Origin: an uncultured Oscillospiraceae bacterium
Lineage (GTDB): Bacteria; Bacillota; Clostridia; Oscillospirales; Oscillospiraceae
Length of the DNA stretch: 5,199 nucleotides
Direction of reading: 5' to 3'
NCBI GenBank assembly: GCA_934630555.1
Contig: CAKTXB010000147.1
Location: forward strand, 1-5,199
Part shown: piece after piece, positions 1-4,606 of the stretch
Numbering within the stretch: the stretch's first letter is position 1
How the letters are laid out: the number at the start of each line of letters is the position of its first letter
Position numbers and translations under genes: made by a program
Notes under the pieces: model-generated
What the model saw: the letters and a program-made list of their open reading frames with translations, nothing else
Told to the model about the DNA's origin: nothing
Databases searched by the model: none

Positions 1-675
1 ATCAACACCAGCGGCGTGCCCATCAATATGCTTCAGACGGATGCGGCCATCAATGCCGGCAACTCCGGCGGCCCGCTGTTTGATATGAACGGCAACGTTG
101 TAGCCATTACCACAGCAAAGCCGTCGGCCAACGCTGCCAGCGGCAGCACCGTTGAAGGTATTGGCTTCGCCATCCCGATCAACGACGTTCTTGGCATGAT
201 CTACGACATTCAGGAAAACGGCCGCGTGACCGACAAGGCCTACCTTGGTATCAGCGTCCGTGACCTTGACAGCACCACCGCCGAAAGCTATGGCCTGCCC
301 ACCGGCGTTTATGTTGGTGAGGTCAACGCCGGCGGCTGCGCCGAAAAGGCCGGTATGCTGCAGGGCGACATCATCACAACATTCAACGGCAAGGATCTTT
401 CCAGTATGTCCGAGCTGCAGGCGGAGCTGAACCGCTGCCGCGCTGGTGACACCGTGGACGTGAGCGTCTACCGTTCCGGCAATATCATCGACCTGCATAT
501 CACGCTCGACGCCAAGCCCGACGACACCCAGACACAGGACGCTGCGCAGCCCGCAGAAGACAGCCAGCAGCCGTTCGAGCAGGCGCCGTCCGATGGCAGC
601 GATGGCGGCAGCGGCAATTACGGCGACGACTACGAGCAGTTCTATAACTTCTTCCGTAACTTTAACTTCGGTTGA
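1..675 (+). CDS. htrA: HtrA/DegP-type trypsin-like serine protease with PDZ domain, 3' part
   Basis: Envelope-anchored or secreted quality-control protease that degrades misfolded exported proteins; the 5' end lies outside the window. The frame is open from base 1 and 224 residues are visible. The catalytic motif GNSGGP is at visible residues 20-25, with the nucleophile Ser22 at bases 64-66, followed by the family-typical GIGFAIPI strand near residues 57-64. A PDZ domain runs from about 78 to 168, beginning YLGISV and containing AEKAGMLQGDIITTFNG. After it comes a low-complexity tail rich in Asp, Gln, Ser and Gly, ending in an aromatic stretch (DDYEQFYNFFRNFNFG). The His and Asp of the triad and any membrane anchor would be upstream. 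The gene ends convergently with the yloV-type gene and is followed by two hairpins. The GTG at base 16 is an internal valine, not a start. Family assignment is secure; which HtrA paralogue this is cannot be told. Confidence 0.95.
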   Translation: MNTSGVPINMLQTDAAINAGNSGGPLFDMNGNVVAITTAKPSANAASGSTVEGIGFAIPINDVLGMIYDIQENGRVTDKAYLGISVRDLDSTTAESYGLPTGVYVGEVNAGGCAEKAGMLQGDIITTFNGKDLSSMSELQAELNRCRAGDTVDVSVYRSGNIIDLHITLDAKPDDTQTQDAAQPAEDSQQPFEQAPSDGSDGGSGNYGDDYEQFYNFFRNFNFG

Positions 676-695
676 GTTTTCTTCCAAGATCAGGC

Positions 696-729
696 ACAGC
701 GCCGCGGCTGAAACCAGCCGCGGCGCTGT
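696..729. repeat. Perfect 15-bp inverted repeat in the convergent intergenic region
   Basis: The arms 696-710 and 715-729 are exact reverse complements (GC-rich, with CCGCGG inside each arm) around the 4-base loop AAAC. The hairpin begins 20 bases after the htrA stop. No run of T follows it on either strand, so it does not fit a classical rho-independent terminator alone. It may protect the htrA mRNA 3' end or act together with the second hairpin at 749-787. The structure is seen directly; the role is inference. Confidence 0.8.
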
Positions 730-748
730 CCATATTGCCATCCTATAG

Positions 749-787
749 AAAAAGCACGCTCCGCAGCATCGCGGAACGTGCGTTTTT
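749..787. terminator. Bidirectional rho-independent terminator between htrA and yloV-type gene
   Basis: An 11-bp stem (754-764 with 771-781) surrounds a 6-base loop. It is preceded by AAAAA at 749-753 and followed by TTTTT at 783-787. On the minus strand the single imperfect pair becomes a G-U wobble, giving a fully paired stem followed by U5, 13 bases after the yloV stop. On the plus strand the same position is a C-A mismatch, but the T run still follows, so the element can also stop htrA transcription. It is probably best tuned to the minus-strand operon. Confidence 0.88.
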
Positions 788-794
788 ATGTCCG

Positions 795-2471
795 TTATTC
801 TGCCGAGATCAGATAATAGTAGATCGGCTGCCCGCCCGAAAGCAGGTTGATCTCTGCCTGCGGCACAAGCTCTGCAAACAGCGCTGCAGCCCGTTCGGCC
901 TCATCCTCAGCGATGTCTGCGCCGTAGAAAATGTTCACGAACTCCTTGCCGTCCGCAGCCACCTTTTCGGCCATTGCCCGCAGCAGCACCGTAATATCCC
1001 GGTCCGTGCCCAGCAGCGCGCCGTTGTACAGCCCCAGATAATCGCCCTCATGGATGTCATAGCCGTCAAAATCAGAATCCCGCGCAGCATAGGTGATCTG
1101 CATGGTCGTCACGCTGTCAAGGCAGCTGGTCATCGCTTCCAGATTCTCCTCCACCGATGCATCCGCGTCAAAGTTCAGCATGGCCGTAATACCCTGCGGC
1201 ACGGTCTTGCTGCCGACCACCACGACCTGCCGGTCGGAGAGCTCCGCGGCCTGCTGTGCAGCCATGATGATATTCTTATTGTTCGGCAGCACGAATACGA
1301 CCTCTGCCGGCGTCTGTTCCACAGCGTGCAAAATGTCCTGCGTTGAGGGATTCATCGTCTGACCGCCCTCCACGATCACATCCACGCCCAGATCGCGGAA
1401 CACACCCGCCAGCCCGTCGCCTGCGCAGACGGCCACCGCGCCGTACCGCTTCGTGATCCCCACGGCCTGCGCCTGTTTCTGCTGTTCCAGCTCCTGTTCG
1501 ATCTTTTCCAGATCGTCCGTCGAACGTGCTGTGCGTCCGGCTGCCAGATCGTCATGCTGCATCCGCATATTCTCGATCTTGGCCAGTTCCAGCGTACCGT
1601 ATTTCTGCGCCTCGCTCAGCGCATCGCCGGGAGTATTCGTATGTACGTGCACCTTGAACGCTTCGTCATCCTCGCCGATGACCAGACTGTCGCCAATGCC
1701 GTCCAGATAATGGCGCAGCGGCTCGAGCGACACATCCTTAAATTTGCGCACAATGAACACCGTGTCAAATGCGAACGTAATATCTTCCGAATCAAACTGC
1801 GCAAAGTCCGCCTGCTCGTTTGCCGTGTGCTGCGCGGTACTCACAATGTCGTTGCCGTGCAGGGAAGCAAGCATAGCCTCCAGAATGACCACAAAGCCCA
1901 TACCGCCGGCATCCACAACGCCGGCCTTTTTCAGCACCGGGTTCTGGTTCACCGTGTTTTCCAGCGCTGCCTTCGCCGTGTCAATGGCGTTTTCCACCAC
2001 AAATTCAATGGCGCTGTTTTCCTCCGCCAGTGTCGCAGCGGCGGCTGCCGTCAGACGGGAGACCGTCAAGATCGTGCCCTCCGCGGGCTTCATCACTGCC
2101 TTGTAGGCCGCGTCCACGCCGGCTGTCAGCGCACCGGCAAAATCATGCCCGTCTGCTGATGTTTTGCCCTTCCATGCCAGCGAAAAGCCGCGGAACAGCA
2201 GCGACAGGATCACGCCCGAGTTCCCGCGCGCACCGCGCAGCAGGGCAGAGGCCGTCACATCCGCCGCCTTGGTCAGCGTCACATCCTGCGGCGCTTTTGT
2301 GGTCAGGTCCGTTGCCGCAGCGCCCAGCGTCATACCCATGTTCGTGCCGGTGTCGCCGTCAGGAACGGGAAAAACATTCAGTTCATTGATCTTCTGGCAG
2401 TTGTTTTCAATGGCTGCAGCTGCACTGCAGATCAGCCGGCGAAACTGTGCGCCGTCAATGGTCTGTATCAA
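795..2471 (-). CDS. yloV: FakA/YloV-family DAK2-domain fatty acid kinase catalytic subunit
   Basis: Predicted ATP-dependent kinase that phosphorylates fatty acids bound to FakB (DegV-family) partners, feeding acyl-phosphate to phospholipid synthesis; cytoplasmic. Numbered from the GTG at 2480 (561 residues, normal for the family), the N-terminal DAK2 domain covers about 10-205. It has the Mg-ATP motif NVFPVPDGDTGTNM at 35-48 (Asp41, Asp43), GARGNSGVILS at 83-93 and VVDAGGMGF at 188-196. The middle domain has GDSLVIGEDDEAFKVHVHTNTPG-like sequence at 262-284 and KIENMRMQH at 300-308. The C-terminal domain has EGGQTMNPST at 370-379 and FVLPNNKNIIMAA at 395-407. I prefer the TTG at 2469-2471 as start, because GGAGG at 2480-2484 is 8 bases upstream of it but overlaps the GTG; the TTG start gives 558 residues. 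It lies downstream of the Asp23-family gene, as in the classical yloU-yloV pair. One likely metal ligand is changed (see findings). Confidence 0.95.
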   Translation of the reverse strand: MIQTIDGAQFRRLICSAAAAIENNCQKINELNVFPVPDGDTGTNMGMTLGAAATDLTTKAPQDVTLTKAADVTASALLRGARGNSGVILSLLFRGFSLAWKGKTSADGHDFAGALTAGVDAAYKAVMKPAEGTILTVSRLTAAAAATLAEENSAIEFVVENAIDTAKAALENTVNQNPVLKKAGVVDAGGMGFVVILEAMLASLHGNDIVSTAQHTANEQADFAQFDSEDITFAFDTVFIVRKFKDVSLEPLRHYLDGIGDSLVIGEDDEAFKVHVHTNTPGDALSEAQKYGTLELAKIENMRMQHDDLAAGRTARSTDDLEKIEQELEQQKQAQAVGITKRYGAVAVCAGDGLAGVFRDLGVDVIVEGGQTMNPSTQDILHAVEQTPAEVVFVLPNNKNIIMAAQQAAELSDRQVVVVGSKTVPQGITAMLNFDADASVEENLEAMTSCLDSVTTMQITYAARDSDFDGYDIHEGDYLGLYNGALLGTDRDITVLLRAMAEKVAADGKEFVNIFYGADIAEDEAERAAALFAELVPQAEINLLSGGQPIYYYLISAE

Positions 2472-2479
2472 ATTGAACA

Positions 2480-2484
2480 CCTCC
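2480..2484 (-). promoter_or_regulatory. Shine-Dalgarno GGAGG that decides the yloV-type start
   Basis: Read on the minus strand, GGAGG occupies 2484 to 2480 and its last G is the first base of the GTG at 2478-2480. That GTG therefore cannot use this site. The in-frame TTG at 2469-2471 follows after 8 bases, a normal spacing, and places the N-terminus at MIQTIDG. No other in-frame start lies between the upstream stop codon and the GTG. Confidence 0.7.
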
Positions 2485-2486
2485 GT

Positions 2487-2507
2487 GCTGCGCGAAGTGC
2501 GCGCAGC
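2487..2507 (-). repeat. Intercistronic 8-bp hairpin between the yloU and yloV genes
   Basis: The arms 2487-2494 and 2500-2507 are exact reverse complements (GCTGCGCG with CGCGCAGC) around a 5-base loop. The hairpin fills the space between the stop codon of the Asp23-family gene (2508-2510) and the GGAGG of the next gene, leaving 2 bases to the Shine-Dalgarno. No U-run follows, so it is not a terminator. It may tune translation or mark an mRNA processing site, which is inference. Confidence 0.7.
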
Positions 2508-2861
2508 TTAGTCGATCGTAATAGAGTCTATAAAGACGTTGACGGCGCGCACCTGCGTGCCGGTCGATTTTGTCACAAAATAGCGCACCTCACTGATGAT
2601 GGAGTCGCTGATGGCGGAGATATTCACGCCGCGGTCGATCATAATGTGCAGGTCGATGGAAATGGAGCCATCGTCGTGGAAAATGACGCGCACGCCTTTG
2701 CGCATGGCCTCGCGCCGCAGCAGATGCACCAGCCCGTCCGTCATGGAGCGCACAGCCATACCCTTCACGCCGAAGCAGTTCGACGCGGCATAGCCCGCAA
2801 TGCTGGTATATACATCGCTGTCCACCGCAATGGTGCCGCGATTGGTTTTCTGGCGAATCAT
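2508..2861 (-). CDS. yloU: Asp23/Gls24-family envelope stress protein (YloU-like)
   Basis: A 117-residue protein of the Asp23/Gls24 family, whose characterised members are membrane-associated or cytoplasmic proteins linked to envelope and alkaline stress; the biochemical role is not known. It spans nearly the whole domain. RGTIAVDSDVYTSIAGYAASNCFGVKGM (about residues 8-35) matches the conserved start, where the family usually shows I..EV...IAG.A....GV.GM. SIDLHIMIDRGVNIS (about 68-82) and a C-terminal VRAVNVFIDSI strand complete it. There is no signal peptide or membrane segment. The ATG is preceded by AAAGGAGG at a 6-base spacing, so the start is well supported. It is followed after 36 bases by the fakA/yloV gene, an order conserved in Firmicutes, and a candidate promoter lies just upstream. 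Nothing looks truncated. Confidence 0.93.
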   Translation of the reverse strand: MIRQKTNRGTIAVDSDVYTSIAGYAASNCFGVKGMAVRSMTDGLVHLLRREAMRKGVRVIFHDDGSISIDLHIMIDRGVNISAISDSIISEVRYFVTKSTGTQVRAVNVFIDSITID

Positions 2862-2867
2862 AAAAAT

Positions 2868-2875
2868 CCTCCTTT
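2868..2875 (-). promoter_or_regulatory. Strong ribosome binding site of the Asp23-family gene
   Basis: AAAGGAGG on the minus strand, 6 bases (ATTTTT) ahead of the ATG at 2859-2861. This near-consensus site fixes the start and suggests efficient translation of the first gene of the operon. Confidence 0.85.
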
Positions 2876-2899
2876 CGTTGAATGGGGGTAGAGTTTTTT

Positions 2900-2924
2900 A
2901 CAGTTGTCACACTATTGTAACTGT
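2900..2924. repeat. Inverted repeat over the predicted -10 and start region, possible operator
   Basis: ACAGTT at 2900-2905 and AACTGT at 2919-2924 form a perfect 6-bp dyad with a 13-base centre. One arm overlaps the proposed -10 box and the other sits just past the expected transcription start, where a repressor would block initiation. The arms are short and chance occurrence in an AT-rich gap is possible, so the operator role is a guess. Confidence 0.4.
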
Positions 2925-2942
2925 TTTGTGGCAAAAGTACAA
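2914..2942 (-). promoter_or_regulatory. Candidate sigma-A promoter for the yloU-yloV operon
   Basis: On the minus strand a -10 box TACAAT (2919-2914, five of six consensus bases) lies 17 bases after a weak -35 box TTGTAC (2942-2937, three of six). Initiation would fall near 2907, leaving a leader of about 45 bases before the ATG. The surrounding gap is clearly more AT-rich than the genes, as expected for a promoter. TTGACT at 2947-2942 is a better -35 match but would be 22 bases from the -10, which is too far. Confidence 0.5.
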
Positions 2943-2956
2943 GTCAAAAATGGGTT

Positions 2957-4588
2957 TCAGCCTTTTTCATAATCGGTCACGCCGTTATTTGTCATCCATT
3001 GGCGCTTTTCACCCATCAGATCGTTCAGCGTTTTCGGTTCTGTCCGGCCGAGGCCGTTCAGACAATCCCGCAGATGAAGCAGATCGTTGTACGTCAGGTA
3101 TGGATAGTCGCCCTCCACGTAGGTACCGTCAGGCTTGATGCTGTAATAGAGATTATGATCCGGCATGACCCACTGGGAGCCGGTATCCTCGATCGCCAGC
3201 AGCATCCGGTCGGCAAGGGTAAAAAGCGCTTCCCGGTCCAGAAGCTCCGCCGCGTGATACAGCGCCAGACATTCGCTGACCTGATGGTTGAGCGAGATAT
3301 GCGGCGTGGTATGCTCGTCCGGATGCCAGTAGTCGGGGATCAGCCAGCCGCCGTTCTCTGTGGCAATGTGGTTTGTATCCGCATACTGGGTATAAAACGC
3401 AAGATAATGGTCGATGGCATCCTCAAACATATTGCCGCCGAATTTCTGCGCGGCTCGGATATAGATCTCAAGCAGGTCTGTATTGAAGCGTGTGTCATAA
3501 AAGCCTGCTCCGATGCCGTAGTCGCTTTGAAGCCATCCGCTGCCCGGCTCGGTCGCCCAATAGCCATAGCTGTTCTGCCGCTGCGCCATGGTGTCAAGCA
3601 TCAGAATGGTGAGCGCGGGCGCTTCCTTACACGGCGGAGTGCGCCCAAGGAACCCCCGGATGCAGTAGCACGCAGCGCAGCAGTAATAATAATTTGCGCC
3701 GGCCGGTATGTAATTATAGGGCGACTCCCGGTAATAGCCGTCATAGCACCACAGCATACTGTCGTTATTCACATAGGATACCCATGCCTTGGCGCAGTTG
3801 TTGACGTCCCAGTTCATGATCTTATCCGGCGAAGTCAGGATCAGCGCATCCGCAGCGCGTTCCTCTGCCAAACCATGCCCTGCTACCGTCAACTGAAGTC
3901 CGGCTTCGGTCTGCGTGATATACAGCGAACCATCCTGTTCCGGGAGATACTCCATGGAGTCATTTTCGCGCAGGATGCACGTGCGCGGCAGGGCAAAGAA
4001 ATAGGTCGTACCGGAGTCAAGCTCCACAACGACGACCGGGGAGGAAAATGTTCCTTCGGCAAGCGTCTCACAGACCCATTCGCCAGACTCGAAGCTGTAA
4101 TACCAGACGACTCCCGTTTCTGTGACCTCTTGTTCAAAAAAAACGCAGTCGCCGGAGCCGGTCGCGCGATAGGTGAATGCCGTTACGCCGTCAGAAACGC
4201 AATATTCCCGGCCTTCGATTTGGTTGCCCTCCCGTTCGGTCGTGCTGGTATAGACCTCGGCCGTGTAGCTGGAAGAAGTCAGAACGCGGTCGGGGCTGCG
4301 CACATCGTCGGGTCGGGAAGCTACCTCACCGAACGCCTGGACCCGATCAGACTCGGGTTCAGGCGCAGGTTCTGTTTCAAATTCGGGGGGGGTAAAATCT
4401 GGAAGCGATCCCGAAACAGACTCCGGATCCGGCTTCTGACTCGGTGCGGGCGCCGGCGCTTCAGTGTTCTCCGACACACACGCAGACGCAGCGTCCGCCG
4501 GTACAGCGGGCGTCTTTCCGGACGAGCACGCACAGAGCAGCGCCAGCGCCAGTGCTAAAATCAGAATGACTATGGACCTCTCTTGCAT
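2957..4588 (-). CDS. Putative surface lipoprotein with Pro/Glu-rich linker and helical C-terminal domain
   Basis: A 543-residue exported protein of unproven function. Residues 1-20 are a hydrophobic signal peptide ending in LLCA, and Cys21 followed by SSG is the likely lipidation site, anchoring it outside the membrane. Residues about 27-100 are a low-complexity linker rich in Pro, Glu, Ala and Ser. Residues about 102-235 look beta-rich (YTAEVYTSTT, WYYSFESGEW), like the LolA-type sheets of some lipoproteins. Residues about 255-515 are rich in aromatics and helix-like segments, with a CC..C.C cluster at 303-309, a DYGIGAGFYDTRFNTD segment at 356-371 and ENGGWLIP at 411-418. This half loosely recalls the alpha/alpha-toroid of glucuronyl C5-epimerase C-terminal domains or glycan-active enzymes; I hold that weakly. 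The ATG has no strong Shine-Dalgarno. The gene lies 18 bases after the upstream stop, so cotranscription or translational coupling is likely. No terminator is seen after it. A C8 tract lies in codons 66-68. Confidence 0.8.
   Translation of the reverse strand: MQERSIVILILALALALLCACSSGKTPAVPADAASACVSENTEAPAPAPSQKPDPESVSGSLPDFTPPEFETEPAPEPESDRVQAFGEVASRPDDVRSPDRVLTSSSYTAEVYTSTTEREGNQIEGREYCVSDGVTAFTYRATGSGDCVFFEQEVTETGVVWYYSFESGEWVCETLAEGTFSSPVVVVELDSGTTYFFALPRTCILRENDSMEYLPEQDGSLYITQTEAGLQLTVAGHGLAEERAADALILTSPDKIMNWDVNNCAKAWVSYVNNDSMLWCYDGYYRESPYNYIPAGANYYYCCAACYCIRGFLGRTPPCKEAPALTILMLDTMAQRQNSYGYWATEPGSGWLQSDYGIGAGFYDTRFNTDLLEIYIRAAQKFGGNMFEDAIDHYLAFYTQYADTNHIATENGGWLIPDYWHPDEHTTPHISLNHQVSECLALYHAAELLDREALFTLADRMLLAIEDTGSQWVMPDHNLYYSIKPDGTYVEGDYPYLTYNDLLHLRDCLNGLGRTEPKTLNDLMGEKRQWMTNNGVTDYEKG
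4385..4392 (-). repeat. C8 homopolymer tract in the lipoprotein reading frame
   Basis: Eight consecutive C residues on the coding strand span codons 66-68 (Thr-Pro-Pro) in the proline-rich linker. Loss or gain of one base would shift the frame about 45 codons after the lipidated cysteine and remove the folded part of the protein. This copy is in frame. Confidence 0.9.
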
Positions 4589-4606
4589 GGCGATCTTAAT
4601 TTTTCT

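Noticed and set aside
16..18. GTG as the start of the protease gene
   Set aside because: The frame is open to base 1, and the residues before it continue the conserved protease domain ahead of the GNSGGP motif, so this is an internal codon of a gene cut by the window edge.
672..1346. 224-codon open frame on the plus strand overlapping the htrA stop
   Set aside because: It runs through the terminator hairpins and then antisense to the yloV-type gene, so it is not a plausible coding region.
1554..2159. 201-codon open frame on the plus strand
   Set aside because: It is antisense to the conserved FakA/YloV gene; the translation is His/Arg/Cys-rich and has no family features.
2590..2934. 114-codon minus-strand frame overlapping the Asp23-family gene
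   Set aside because: It is a shifted frame of the Asp23-family gene, with no ribosome binding site and a Arg/His-rich translation.
2862..2956. Terminator after the lipoprotein gene
   Set aside because: The only dyad in the gap (2900-2924) is followed on the minus strand by an A-run, not a T-run. On the plus strand TTTT follows, but no plus-strand gene precedes it. I see no rho-independent terminator for the lipoprotein transcript.
2999..4558. 519-codon open frame on the plus strand
   Set aside because: It lies wholly antisense to the lipoprotein gene, which has a signal peptide, a lipobox and a sensible composition. The plus-strand translation is Arg/Ile/Val-rich without recognisable motifs, a by-product of GC-rich codon use.
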